Below, one piece after another: positions 1 through 8,591 of a stretch of 64,000 nt of DNA. Where the stretch lies: assembly GCA_964211495.1 (NCBI GenBank), contig CAXORL010000003.1, positions 1-64,000 of the forward strand, given 5' to 3'. Each line of letters begins with the position of its first letter. Position 1 is the first letter of the stretch. Made by a program: the position numbers and the translations under genes. Below the pieces are notes generated by a model. It was not told where the DNA came from and made no database searches. It saw only the letters and a program-made list of their open reading frames with translations. Source of the stretch: Faucicola osloensis_B. Its GTDB lineage: Bacteria; Pseudomonadota; Gammaproteobacteria; Pseudomonadales; Moraxellaceae.

Positions 1-882
1 CTAGTCGTATCAGCCACTGACGGCCCAATGCCACAAACCCGTGAACACATCCTACTATCACGCCAAGTAGGTGTACCATACATCATGGTATTCATGAACA
101 AATGTGACATGGTTGATGACGAAGAACTACTAGAACTCGTAGAAATGGAAGTACGTGAACTACTATCAAGCTACGACTTCCCTGGCGATGACACCCCAAT
201 CATCAAAGGTTCTGCCCTAGAAGCCCTAAACGGTGGCGAAGGCAAATACGGTGAACCAGCCGTACTAGAACTACTTGACACCCTAGACAGCTACATCCCA
301 GAACCAGAACGTGCGATTGACAAACCATTCTTGATGCCAATCGAAGACGTATTCTCAATCTCTGGCCGTGGTACAGTTGTAACCGGTCGTGTAGAATCAG
401 GCGTCATCAAAGTTGGTGAAGAAATTGAAATCGTTGGTATCAAACCAACCGCAAAAACCACCTGTACTGGCGTTGAAATGTTCCGTAAACTGCTAGACGA
501 AGGTCGTGCAGGCGAGAACTGTGGTGTACTACTTCGTGGTACCAAACGTGAAGACGTACAACGTGGTCAAGTATTGGCTAAACCAGGTTCAATCAAACCA
601 CACACCAAATTTGACGCAGAAGTGTACGTATTATCAAAAGAAGAAGGTGGTCGTCATACCCCATTCTTAAATGGTTACCGTCCACAATTCTACTTCCGTA
701 CCACTGACGTAACTGGCGCAATCCAATTACCAGAAGGTACAGAAATGGTAATGCCTGGCGATAACGTTGAAATGAACGTAGAGCTAATCCACCCAATCGC
801 AATGGACCAAGGCTTACGCTTTGCAATCCGTGAAGGTGGCCGTACTGTAGGTGCGGGTGTTGTTGCTAAAGTTAACGACTAA
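1..882 (+). CDS. tuf: Elongation factor Tu, 5'-truncated by the window edge
   Basis: Reads in frame from base 1 (LVVSATDGPMPQTREH...) to the stop at 880-882, giving the last 293 residues of EF-Tu, the GTPase that delivers aminoacyl-tRNA to the ribosome. The NKCD guanine-recognition motif (MNKCDMVDD) is near the start, followed by the beta-barrel domains 2 and 3 (FSISGRGTVVTGRVE; the C-terminal GRTVGAGVV). The P-loop and switch I lie outside the window. Codon use is strongly biased (CTA, GTA, CCA, CGT), as in a highly expressed gene. It is followed by a terminator and a convergent cytochrome gene, not by tRNA-Trp/secE, so this may be the copy nearer the ribosomal protein genes; that is inference. 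Confidence 0.97.
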   Translation, partial: LVVSATDGPMPQTREHILLSRQVGVPYIMVFMNKCDMVDDEELLELVEMEVRELLSSYDFPGDDTPIIKGSALEALNGGEGKYGEPAVLELLDTLDSYIPEPERAIDKPFLMPIEDVFSISGRGTVVTGRVESGVIKVGEEIEIVGIKPTAKTTCTGVEMFRKLLDEGRAGENCGVLLRGTKREDVQRGQVLAKPGSIKPHTKFDAEVYVLSKEEGGRHTPFLNGYRPQFYFRTTDVTGAIQLPEGTEMVMPGDNVEMNVELIHPIAMDQGLRFAIREGGRTVGAGVVAKVND

Positions 883-898
883 TCGTTAGTAAGCACAT

Positions 899-928
899 AA
901 AAGAGTCACTTCGGTGGCTCTTTTTTTA
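899..928 (+). terminator. Rho-independent terminator of tuf
   Basis: An 8-bp stem (AGAGTCAC/GTGGCTCT, with one G-T pair) closes a TTCG tetraloop and is followed by eight T residues, about 20 bases after the tuf stop. Confidence 0.9.
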
Positions 929-1006
929 TGCCTAAGCTTTCGTTAATAGGTTAATTTGCCAATAAAATTCACTATTGGTTAATATTGGTTTAGGTTGTTT
1001 TAGACA

Positions 1007-1034
1007 ATAAAAAAGCCAAGCGCTAAGCTTGGCT
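1007..1034 (-). terminator. Terminator of the cytochrome c4 gene
   Basis: On the minus strand AGCCAAGC and GCTTGGCT pair around a short loop and run into a T tract (A-run at 1007-1014 on the plus strand). It lies about 20 bases past the cytochrome stop. Confidence 0.8.
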
Positions 1035-1054
1035 AAATAATATACCGCTAAACA

Positions 1055-1723
1055 CTAGTGTAGACCGCTGATATAGTCAGACAATACTTTGATATCATTA
1101 TCTGATAATTTTGATGCCACGATTTGCATCATGCCTTTATCGCCTTTTTTAGCGGCATCATTCATACGCGTTTGTGATGGGTCGGTTACATCGTCTTCAC
1201 GACCCGCTGCACGAAATAGTTTTAATTGGGTTGCGATATAAGCTGAATGTTGACCGCCAATACGTGGGAAAGCGGCTAAATCATTACCATTGGCTTTACC
1301 ACCGTGACAGCCTGCACAAGGAATCACACCGCGCGTGCTATTACCACCGTAATACAATTTTTGCGCCGTTGCTGCGTAAGCAGGATTGGCATAACCTACC
1401 CCCCAACGTGGTTGACTTGCAAAATAACCTGCCACATTCGCCATGTCTTGGTCATTTAATTTTGCCACTTGCGCTGACATGATAGGATTGACACGCGCAC
1501 CTGATTTGAAGTTGGTTAGCTGTTTATAGAGATACTTAACGTTTTGTCCGCCAAGGTTAGGCTGTGCAGGAACAGTACTAACGCCATTGACGCCATGACA
1601 AGCACCACAAACTGATTCAGCAATAACCTTACCTTTGGCAATGTCATATTTTGGTACGGTAACAGCTGCAGAACCGCTTACGCTGGCAATTAAAAGGCTT
1701 GCGGCAGTGAGTATTTTTTTCAT
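1055..1723 (-). CDS. Diheme cytochrome c4-type protein
   Basis: About 222 residues with a Sec signal peptide (MKKILTAASLLIASVSGSAA) and two CXXCH heme-binding sites, CGACH near residue 39 and CAGCH near 135, each heading a cytochrome c domain. This tandem layout is that of cytochrome c4, a periplasmic, often membrane-associated electron carrier between the bc1 complex and terminal oxidases. The ATG at 1723 was chosen over the upstream TTG at 1732 because AGGA lies 10 bases before it and it starts a normal signal peptide. It is monocistronic with its own terminator, convergent with tuf. EngB is divergent, and engB beside a c4 gene is a familiar gamma-proteobacterial neighbourhood. Confidence 0.88.
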   Translation of the reverse strand: MKKILTAASLLIASVSGSAAVTVPKYDIAKGKVIAESVCGACHGVNGVSTVPAQPNLGGQNVKYLYKQLTNFKSGARVNPIMSAQVAKLNDQDMANVAGYFASQPRWGVGYANPAYAATAQKLYYGGNSTRGVIPCAGCHGGKANGNDLAAFPRIGGQHSAYIATQLKLFRAAGREDDVTDPSQTRMNDAAKKGDKGMMQIVASKLSDNDIKVLSDYISGLH

Positions 1724-2212
1724 CGGTAACAATTCCTACTAAAGCGTGTTGGTTATGACTCACAATGAGCTAGCGACAAAGGTATTACTTACAATATCAA
1801 AGCAACACCCAGTTATCATCATACATATTTATTGCTTTAACACTGGTGAATGTATCTACTAAGTTACAATATTATAGCAAGACAACCATGCGCTTGTCTG
1901 CAAAATTTGTAGGCTACCCTATTAATGAACACTAATCATATAGCTAATACGACATTTAAGTTAGCTTAATGACTTTGAAACACCGAGGGTTTTGTCGATT
2001 ACAGTGATGGTGATAATTAAAACCATAATCGAATAATTGATATGGCTGATTATTATGCCATAACTCGATAATCATGTAAAAGTCATTTGCAGGTTGGCAA
2101 GCGGGTTTCAGTACAAAAAATATCTCACAAAACAGCGGTAGCAAGTGCTCAAAATTTTGGGTTATGGGTATTTGCTGATACAATAGCGCTTTAACATTAA
2201 GATTATGTGCTG
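1724..2212. other. Intergenic region between cytochrome c4 and engB
   Basis: About 490 bases between divergent genes; it must carry both promoters, but no site stands out clearly enough to mark. A 75-codon minus-strand reading frame at 1956-2183 begins with TTG, has no Shine-Dalgarno sequence and is not accepted as a gene. Confidence 0.5.
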
Positions 2213-2914
2213 ATGATGGATTCTACTAACACCGTTGCGCCAACTGCGATTACTGACGATAGTGATGCAGCAAAACGCTGGTTGCATCAAACCCAATTTA
2301 TGCTGTCTGCCCCTACCTTTAAACTGTGTCCTGCCGATACGGGTCGCGAAGTTGCTTTTGCTGGCCGCTCAAATGCTGGTAAGTCCTCTTGCATTAATGC
2401 ATTGACCCAGCAGCGCCAGTTAGCCCGTTCCTCCAAAACCCCAGGTCGCACCCAAATGATTAACTTTTTTAATATGGGCAATTTGGATCAGCGGTTGGTG
2501 GATTTGCCGGGGTATGGCTATGCCGCCGTGCCCGAGGCGATGAAAAAAGAATGGCAGTCAGAGCTGGAAAAATACCTAATTTCGCGTAAAAGTCTTGCCG
2601 GTTTAGTGCTGCTCACAGACATTCGCCATCCACTAAAATTCTTTGATGAACAAATGCTACACTGGGCAAAAGACGGTGAGCTTGAGGTTCATGTGCTATT
2701 AACCAAAGCCGATAAGCTCAAATACGGCGCTGCCAAAAACACGCTACAGCAAACCCGCAATCAGCTTAATAAATTAAAATTGCCGTTTAGTATTCAATTA
2801 TTTTCCGCCCAAGATAGAATTGGGCTCGAAGAACTGTCATTAAAACTTGGCAATTGGCTGGCGCTACCCGAGCAGGATGAGCCAACGGACAATGAACCTA
2901 CGTTATCCGTCTAA
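2213..2914 (+). CDS. engB: Ribosome biogenesis GTPase YsxC/EngB
   Basis: About 233 residues with the TRAFAC GTPase motifs: P-loop GRSNAGKSS near residue 51, the G3 segment DLPGYGYA and G4 TKADK. This is the EngB/YihA/YsxC family, an essential GTPase for large ribosomal subunit assembly. Length is slightly above the usual 200-210, with an N-terminal tail and a short acidic C-terminus. GTG at 2207, ATG at 2213 and ATG at 2216 are all possible starts; no Shine-Dalgarno sequence decides between them. It ends three bases before the convergent protease gene. Confidence 0.93.
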   Translation: MMDSTNTVAPTAITDDSDAAKRWLHQTQFMLSAPTFKLCPADTGREVAFAGRSNAGKSSCINALTQQRQLARSSKTPGRTQMINFFNMGNLDQRLVDLPGYGYAAVPEAMKKEWQSELEKYLISRKSLAGLVLLTDIRHPLKFFDEQMLHWAKDGELEVHVLLTKADKLKYGAAKNTLQQTRNQLNKLKLPFSIQLFSAQDRIGLEELSLKLGNWLALPEQDEPTDNEPTLSV

Positions 2915-2917
2915 TGG

Positions 2918-4537
2918 TTAAGATGGTTTAAACTGATTGGCGTCTTGTACTTGGTTGATTTGCTGGTTCAGCAGTGCCAGCAAAGATTGGTTACTAGGTA
3001 GCTGCTTTGCTAACAATTTGGCTTGGGTCAGTGATGTCACCGCGTCTTTTAGCTCATTGCGCCATAACTCGCCATACGCGCGATAGCGTAATGTATTGAT
3101 GCGATGAATCAGTTGCTCATTGCCGCTACGATGTTTTGCGAGTAGTTGACTGGCTTGCTGCAATCGATCCCACAGCATGATGTCACGGGGATTTTGCTTG
3201 GATAAGGGTTGAAGCAGCGCTAATACTTGTTGACCACTTTCTGCCGTAGGTCGATATTTTAAATAAATGTCACTCAGATAGCGTGGCACATCTGTGCGCT
3301 CAGGATACACAGAGGCGAGTTGCTGCAATTTAGCGATTGCCACATCGACATTGCCTTGCTGCGCCGCTAACTGGCTAAATGTCACCACTGCCAGCGGATT
3401 GGCGAGTGTATTAATGTCCTTGTCAAAATCCTGCATTAAGCTTTGTGCCGCTTTGGGTTGTCCGTTATCGAGATAATAATTAATCAGCGCAAGCTTGGCA
3501 CCTTCACTCGTTTTTGCCCCTTGTTCCAAATCGGCTTTGTTGACTAGATAGCCATAGTAGCGAGCACGCCACTGGATTTGTTCAAACAGTTGCGCACGCT
3601 GCTGTTGAATAGATTGATAACGGTTTGACGCCATATTGGCCTGGCTATCACGCTTGTAAGTTGCGACTCGCGCCCTTGCTTCACTAATTCTATCTGCGGT
3701 GAGCGGATGGCTTAAAATAAAACTGGGAATCAAGGTGTTGCTTTTGACAGGGTTTTGTTGTTCTAGGGTGGCAAAGAAACTGGGCATGGCATTGACATCA
3801 TAGCCCGCTTGGTTCATGATTTGCATGCCAATACGGTCGGCTTCTCGCTCTTGCCCACGGCTATAGGAGGCAGCAGCGTTAGCTGACATCGCCTGAGAGC
3901 CTAGCATGACAGCAGCAGCGGCATCACCATCCCCAACTTTGGATGCTGCGACGCCCGCCAAAAGACCGCCTGCCTGCATCAGTAGCTGTTTGGTTTTTTC
4001 ATCATTGCGATGGTGATAATGGCGCTGGCTGACATGGGCAATCTCATGCGCGACGACGCTCACTATTTCATCCAGACTTTTGGCTTTATCCAACAAACCG
4101 ACATTGATACCGATAAGCCCAGAGGGTACCGCAAAAGCATTGATTTGCTTGTCATTGATAATCACCAGCCCCATGGGTGCGTTGAGACCTGCTACTGCAT
4201 TGATTTGCCACACAATTTGTTCAAGCGATTGCTGCAACCAAGGGTCTTTTATCAGCGCTGCATTGCCGTTGATTTGTCGAAGTGCCCACTCACCGACTTG
4301 GCGATTTTGCTCGGTATCGATGAGCGCTTGCCCATTGTCCATAGAGGCTAATTGGCCATTGACTTGGGTAGGCTCAGCACTTGCAATCATGACTGGATTA
4401 AAAGCAGGCGCAGTTTGGTAGGAAAAGTTATCTTCCGCACAAACTGCTGTTGACAGGGTACTTAGTATAGCCACTACAGGCGTTTTTCTAAATAAATAAC
4501 TAGCAGATAAATAACCAGCAAGTGGATTGATGAGCAT
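2918..4537 (-). CDS. Periplasmic M48 metalloprotease with TPR region, BepA-like
   Basis: 539 residues from the ATG at 4537, which has AAGG six bases upstream; a 22-codon longer frame lacks such a site. An N-terminal signal sequence ends near AVCAED. The zinc-protease motif HEIAH (residues about 164-168) is followed by the downstream metal-ligand segment GQEREADRIG, both typical of M48 peptidases. The C-terminal third is helical with repeated Ala/Leu/Gln segments, consistent with tetratricopeptide repeats. The layout matches BepA (YfgC), which degrades or assists stalled outer-membrane proteins such as LptD and BAM substrates. A related M48-TPR paralogue is the alternative. Confidence 0.85.
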   Translation of the reverse strand: MLINPLAGYLSASYLFRKTPVVAILSTLSTAVCAEDNFSYQTAPAFNPVMIASAEPTQVNGQLASMDNGQALIDTEQNRQVGEWALRQINGNAALIKDPWLQQSLEQIVWQINAVAGLNAPMGLVIINDKQINAFAVPSGLIGINVGLLDKAKSLDEIVSVVAHEIAHVSQRHYHHRNDEKTKQLLMQAGGLLAGVAASKVGDGDAAAAVMLGSQAMSANAAASYSRGQEREADRIGMQIMNQAGYDVNAMPSFFATLEQQNPVKSNTLIPSFILSHPLTADRISEARARVATYKRDSQANMASNRYQSIQQQRAQLFEQIQWRARYYGYLVNKADLEQGAKTSEGAKLALINYYLDNGQPKAAQSLMQDFDKDINTLANPLAVVTFSQLAAQQGNVDVAIAKLQQLASVYPERTDVPRYLSDIYLKYRPTAESGQQVLALLQPLSKQNPRDIMLWDRLQQASQLLAKHRSGNEQLIHRINTLRYRAYGELWRNELKDAVTSLTQAKLLAKQLPSNQSLLALLNQQINQVQDANQFKPS

Positions 4538-4825
4538 GCGCGACCTTTGATAGCGAATTAGCTTAGAATAATGTTTAAAAAAATGGGGTTTAAAAAAAGG
4601 CAAATGCTAAATAATACTGCTCAATATACAAATTTCAGCAGCTTTAAAAAGCCAAATTTTGTAATGATATCTTGCTACAATCTACCCGCTACTAAGTACA
4701 GGATAAAGGTTTGATTTTCAAAAATATAATGCTAACTTTGATTTATCTCAATCGTCTACACTTGTAATTTAGCCTATAATGACCATCTAACACACTTTGA
4801 ATTTTCAAGTAGCGATTTTACTACC

Positions 4826-5188
4826 ATGACGGATTCTTCTCAGATTACGCTAAATCCTGCCTTACTGCCAGATGACGCCTTTTGCCAAGATTGGGGGTTG
4901 TTTCACTCAGGCGAACATAACGATCTCAACATCAATGCTCAAATTGAGCATTATGTGGATGGTAAAGGACTCGCCTGCCCGATGCCGCTGCTTAAACTTA
5001 AAATGGCACTAAAAAAGACCGCGTTGGGTCATGCGGTGTATGTGACTGCAACCGACCCCAATAGCAAGCGTGACATCGCAGCTTTTTGTCAGCATGCCGG
5101 ATATACCCTGGTGCAACAGACATCAATCACACCGTCTGAAAATACAACAGACACAATCTTTCACTCGATCATAACCAAAAATTGCTAA
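4826..5188 (+). CDS. TusA/SirA-family sulfur-carrier protein with N-terminal extension
   Basis: 120 residues. The C-terminal 75 hold the family signature DGKGLACPMPLLKLK with the conserved Cys at residue 51 in a CPxP motif, the sulfur-accepting cysteine of TusA-like proteins. These proteins relay persulfide sulfur for tRNA thiolation or other sulfur transfer. The first 43 residues are an extension that ordinary TusA (about 80 residues) lacks. It lies 75 bases before rpoH. Whether it is the tRNA-thiolation TusA itself or a paralogue such as YeeD cannot be told from the sequence. Confidence 0.82.
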   Translation: MTDSSQITLNPALLPDDAFCQDWGLFHSGEHNDLNINAQIEHYVDGKGLACPMPLLKLKMALKKTALGHAVYVTATDPNSKRDIAAFCQHAGYTLVQQTSITPSENTTDTIFHSIITKNC

Positions 5189-5262
5189 ACGCCTCTTACA
5201 AAAAAGCTGGCTTTAAGGCATACTAAATAACAGAAATTAAAGGACAATTGACAGGCTATTTC

Positions 5263-6444
5263 ATGGCTACAAAGACCAAAACAACGACAATAAAAAAGAC
5301 TGCCAACGCAAAAAAATCGACCAAGCTTGACGCTAAGCTGGGTGACGATCCACACGCTGCATTTGATGACATCGATGACGACGAACTCGATGAATTTGAC
5401 GAGCCAGACTTTGAGAGCTTAGATGACGACGATATTGACCTTGCACAGCTGCCTGATAGTTATGATGACTATGATGAGTTGCTGGACGAGGCTGATGACG
5501 ACTATGACGATGAGTTTGCTGAAAAACCACGTAAGACTGCATCGCGATCCCGTCAAAAGAAAGCCATGACCAATGCCCTTGTTCCTACCATGCCGACTGC
5601 GCTATCTGCGCCTGGGGTAAATTTAGGCGCGTATATCAACGCGGTTCATCAAATTCCTATTTTGACGGCAGAGCAAGAACAGGAGCTTGCGCATCGCTAT
5701 ACCGACGAAGGGGATGTAGAAGCAGCTCGGTTGCTGGTTATGTCGCATCTGCGATTTGTGATTCACATTGCGCGCAGTTACTCTGGCTATGGCTTGCCAC
5801 AGGGTGATTTGATTCAAGAAGGCAATGTCGGTTTGATGAAAGCGGTGAAACGTTTTGACCCAAACAAAGGCGTGCGTTTGGTGTCTTTTGCGGTGCATTG
5901 GATTAAAGCTGAAATCCATGAGTTTGTGATTCGCAACTGGCGTATCGTCAAAGTCGCGACTACCAAAGCGCACCGCAAGCTGTTTTTTAACTTGCGCTCA
6001 CTGAAAAAAACCAATAACCAGTTAACGCTTGAAGAAGCCGAAGCGATTGCCAAAGACTTAAATGTTACCGTCAAACAAGTGTTAGAGATGGAAAGCCGTC
6101 TGACTTCGTATGATGCCTCGTTTGAAGCACAAAGTGATGATGAAGACGAAGGTCGCTATGCACCGCAGTATTTTTTAGAAGATGCGGCTGACCCAGCTGA
6201 TATGGTAGAAGATGCTGATTGGGAAGAAAATAACAATTCAGCCCTAATGGAAGCGATGGAAGACTTAGACGATCGCTCGCGGGATATCGTACAGCAGCGC
6301 TGGCTCAATGAGCAAAAAGCGACCTTGCACGAATTGGCGGCAGAATACAATATCTCAGCGGAACGGGTACGCCAAATTGAAAAAAATGCCATGGATAAAA
6401 TCAAAGAAGCCATGTTAGCCAATACCCATTTGCAGTTGGATTAA
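5263..6444 (+). CDS. rpoH: RNA polymerase sigma-32 (RpoH) with a long acidic N-terminal extension
   Basis: 393 residues from the ATG at 5263. From about residue 102 it matches heat-shock sigma-32 throughout: region 2 segments SHLRFVIHIARSY, GDLIQEGNVGLMKAVKRF and LVSFAVHWIKAEIHEF, the RpoH box segment KVATTKAHRKLFFNLR, and a region 4 helix-turn-helix ending AERVRQIEKNAM. Ahead of this lies a segment that E. coli RpoH (284 residues) lacks: a Lys/Thr-rich stretch (1-25), about 60 residues dominated by Asp and Glu (28-87), then a basic patch (KPRKTASRSRQKK). An internal ATG at 5566 would give a normal-length RpoH, with a weak purine-rich sequence before it. A TTG at 5248 only three bases from AAAGGA is another possible start. 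Followed closely by a DUF423 gene. Confidence 0.93.
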   Translation: MATKTKTTTIKKTANAKKSTKLDAKLGDDPHAAFDDIDDDELDEFDEPDFESLDDDDIDLAQLPDSYDDYDELLDEADDDYDDEFAEKPRKTASRSRQKKAMTNALVPTMPTALSAPGVNLGAYINAVHQIPILTAEQEQELAHRYTDEGDVEAARLLVMSHLRFVIHIARSYSGYGLPQGDLIQEGNVGLMKAVKRFDPNKGVRLVSFAVHWIKAEIHEFVIRNWRIVKVATTKAHRKLFFNLRSLKKTNNQLTLEEAEAIAKDLNVTVKQVLEMESRLTSYDASFEAQSDDEDEGRYAPQYFLEDAADPADMVEDADWEENNNSALMEAMEDLDDRSRDIVQQRWLNEQKATLHELAAEYNISAERVRQIEKNAMDKIKEAMLANTHLQLD

Positions 6445-6449
6445 ACATT

Positions 6450-6818
6450 ATGAATTGGCTAAGTATTGGCGCGATAAATATGGCAGTGGCGGTCGCTTGT
6501 GGGGCGTTTGCCGCACATGGGCTTAAACCGCGTTTGTCAGCCGAGCAGATGGCTTGGTGGCAGACGGGTACGCAATACTTTTTTTATCACGCGCTTGGGT
6601 TGTTGATTGTTGGTATTTTATTGCGTATAAACCTCACATCCCCTACTATCGCGTGGGTGATGCAACTGGGTATTGTGCTTTTTACAGGTTCGCTATATTT
6701 GATGGCTTTGGGCATGCCACGATGGCTCGGCGCCATTACCCCGATTGGCGGCACGCTGTTTATTATCGCATGGATTTGGCTTGCTATCAGTATTGCTAAG
6801 CACACTTCATCAGTTTAA
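6450..6818 (+). CDS. DUF423 family small membrane protein
   Basis: 122 residues, strongly hydrophobic, with about four predicted transmembrane helices. The N-terminal segment VACGAFAAHGLK and the later GMPRWLGAITPIGG are hallmarks of DUF423 (YgdD-like) inner-membrane proteins, whose biochemical role is unknown. It starts five bases after the rpoH stop, so it is probably cotranscribed with rpoH. Confidence 0.85.
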   Translation: MNWLSIGAINMAVAVACGAFAAHGLKPRLSAEQMAWWQTGTQYFFYHALGLLIVGILLRINLTSPTIAWVMQLGIVLFTGSLYLMALGMPRWLGAITPIGGTLFIIAWIWLAISIAKHTSSV

Positions 6819-6865
6819 CCCTATTTAACCATGACAGAAAGCGTAACAAAACAGGAAGCGAAATA

Positions 6866-7066
6866 ATGCCACAAGTGACTTTAAATGGTGACGTCAAACA
6901 AACGTTACATCAAAATCTCTTACTACTATTGAATGAAATGGGGCAAACCCAAGGTCGTTTTGCCGTTGAAATCAACGGTGAATTGATTCCAAAAAGCCAA
7001 TTGGCAAATGTCACCTTGCAAGATGGTATGAACATTGAAGTGGTGCAAGCGGTGGGCGGTGGCTAA
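6866..7066 (+). CDS. thiS: Sulfur-carrier protein ThiS
   Basis: 66 residues with a ubiquitin-like fold pattern and the C-terminal Gly-Gly (AVGGG end) that is adenylated and thiocarboxylated to donate sulfur to the thiazole of thiamine. It lies 47 bases after the DUF423 gene with AGGAAG upstream of the ATG. ThiG, usually the next gene, is absent here; a terminator follows directly, so the thiazole synthase must be encoded elsewhere. MoaD is an alternative for this fold, but the length and ending favour ThiS. Confidence 0.85.
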   Translation: MPQVTLNGDVKQTLHQNLLLLLNEMGQTQGRFAVEINGELIPKSQLANVTLQDGMNIEVVQAVGGG

Positions 7067-7077
7067 TCATATCAGGG

Positions 7078-7110
7078 TAAAAAAAGCGGGTAACTTACCC
7101 GCTTTTTTGT
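7078..7110. terminator. Bidirectional terminator between thiS and the antiporter gene
   Basis: AGCGGGT and ACCCGCT pair around a 5-base loop (7085-7102), with an A-run before and a T-run after, so it can serve thiS (plus) and the convergent antiporter (minus). Confidence 0.85.
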
Positions 7111-7122
7111 TTTTGCGTTGCA

Positions 7123-8361
7123 CTAATTTTTGGTCATGGCTAATAAACGATTGGCGGTTAGTCCGTGTAAAAACACCGACATTGCAATCATTACCACACA
7201 AATCACCCAAATTTTTAGCGCTTCATCACTGGTAAATACGCCTTTATTCATCGCATAGGCGATATAATACAATGTACCAATCCCGCGAATGCCCAGTCCT
7301 GCCGTTACCCAGCGTTCATTGCGACTCATCCCCAGATTACTTAGGCTAAAATAACCCACGATGGGACGTATCAAAAACATAAATGCCAAACATACCACAT
7401 ACACTTGCCAGCTAGGGGTAACATCACTCGCTAACGCTTGACCCACCAGCAGTCCCAAAAATACCATCACAAGCGACATCAGCAAACCTTCAATTTGCTC
7501 AGCAAAATCATGCAAGCCTTCATGATATTCATGTCCACATTCTGAGCGCCGAAGGGTTAACGCGGCGACAAATACGGCAATAAAACCATAACCATGGACA
7601 AACTCTGTGATGCTATAAGCCACTAACATTAAGGCTAAAACCATATAACTTTGCTCGACTTTATCGGGATATGCCTTGGTAAATAGCCAATTTGCCAAAA
7701 ACTTACCAACACAGTAACCCGCCGCCACCCCTGCAATGATTCGCCATAACACATCATAGCCCAACCAATGCAGCCAATCTTCTGCACCAAAACCCTGATT
7801 GAGAGACGCAGCGGTAGCAATGGCTATCGCTAAATACACGAACGGAAATGCCAGTCCATCATTCAGACCCGCCTCTGATGTGAGGGTAAAACGGGTCACA
7901 TCTTCCTGTCGTTCGGAGTTGGGTGGACCGACTTGGATGCTTGCCGCTAGCACAGGGTCGGTTGGCGCTAGCACCGCACCGAGCAAAATAGCCGCCGCCA
8001 TACTGAGTCCAAAAATGTAATGCCCCATCAATGCCATCGCGGCGATACCCACTGGCATCACAATCACCAACAACCTTAAGGTCGGTTGCCAAGTTTTCCA
8101 ATTGAGCGGACTATCGAGCTTGATACCACAACCGACCAACGAAATCAGCACCACCACTTCTGTAACTTTCTCGATAGGAACGCCATAATTAAGCGGGTTA
8201 ATTCTAGGCAGCCCCATAAAAAAATACCCTAGCAGTGCGCCAAAGGTAATTTGTATCATAGGTAGGGATATCGAAAGCTTGCGCGGTAGCATAGGAAAGA
8301 ATGCCCCGATTAAAAACGCCAACCCTAAAAAAAGTAAAATCAAATTATAGTTTTCAAGCAT
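7123..8361 (-). CDS. CPA1-type cation:proton antiporter
   Basis: 412 residues with about 12 hydrophobic segments. Two family signatures are present: LAPTDPVLAASIQVG in the middle and EAGLNDGLAFPFVY shortly after, the T-D-P-V and N-D motifs that carry the ion-binding acids in CPA1 (NhaP/NHE-like) exchangers. It would sit in the inner membrane and exchange Na+ or K+ for H+ in pH and salt homeostasis. It lacks a long cytoplasmic C-terminal tail. The ion specificity cannot be read from the sequence. Confidence 0.85.
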   Translation of the reverse strand: MLENYNLILLFLGLAFLIGAFFPMLPRKLSISLPMIQITFGALLGYFFMGLPRINPLNYGVPIEKVTEVVVLISLVGCGIKLDSPLNWKTWQPTLRLLVIVMPVGIAAMALMGHYIFGLSMAAAILLGAVLAPTDPVLAASIQVGPPNSERQEDVTRFTLTSEAGLNDGLAFPFVYLAIAIATAASLNQGFGAEDWLHWLGYDVLWRIIAGVAAGYCVGKFLANWLFTKAYPDKVEQSYMVLALMLVAYSITEFVHGYGFIAVFVAALTLRRSECGHEYHEGLHDFAEQIEGLLMSLVMVFLGLLVGQALASDVTPSWQVYVVCLAFMFLIRPIVGYFSLSNLGMSRNERWVTAGLGIRGIGTLYYIAYAMNKGVFTSDEALKIWVICVVMIAMSVFLHGLTANRLLAMTKN

Positions 8362-8512
8362 ACCCGTGTACCAAGATAAGTTGCTAAAAGAGCCATGTTA
8401 CTGCGTTAAAGGTTTATCCCTTATGAATCCATTATGCAAAAAAGGTGGGCATGCCATCAACCGTTGCTGTTTAGCAAAATACCAAGAGATTTGTTAACAG
8501 TTCGAGCGTTGA

Positions 8513-8548
8513 GTTAAATTTAAAAATTCAGTTAAATTTAAAAGTTCA
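8513..8548. repeat. Two tandem copies of an 18-bp AT-rich sequence
   Basis: GTTAAATTTAAAAATTCA at 8513-8530 is followed directly by a copy with one change at 8531-8548. It lies downstream of rpoN, between rpoN and the antiporter gene. No function is apparent. Confidence 0.75.
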
Positions 8549-8591
8549 ACTAGAAAAGATTTTGACTGAACCTCTAATCACAACATTGCTA

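Noticed and set aside
291..826. Antisense frames across tuf
   Set aside because: They are produced by strong codon bias in tuf and have no independent start signals.
1956..2183. 75-codon minus-strand frame between cytochrome c4 and engB
   Set aside because: TTG start, no Shine-Dalgarno sequence, His/Asn/Tyr-rich composition and no family likeness. It is more likely spacer.
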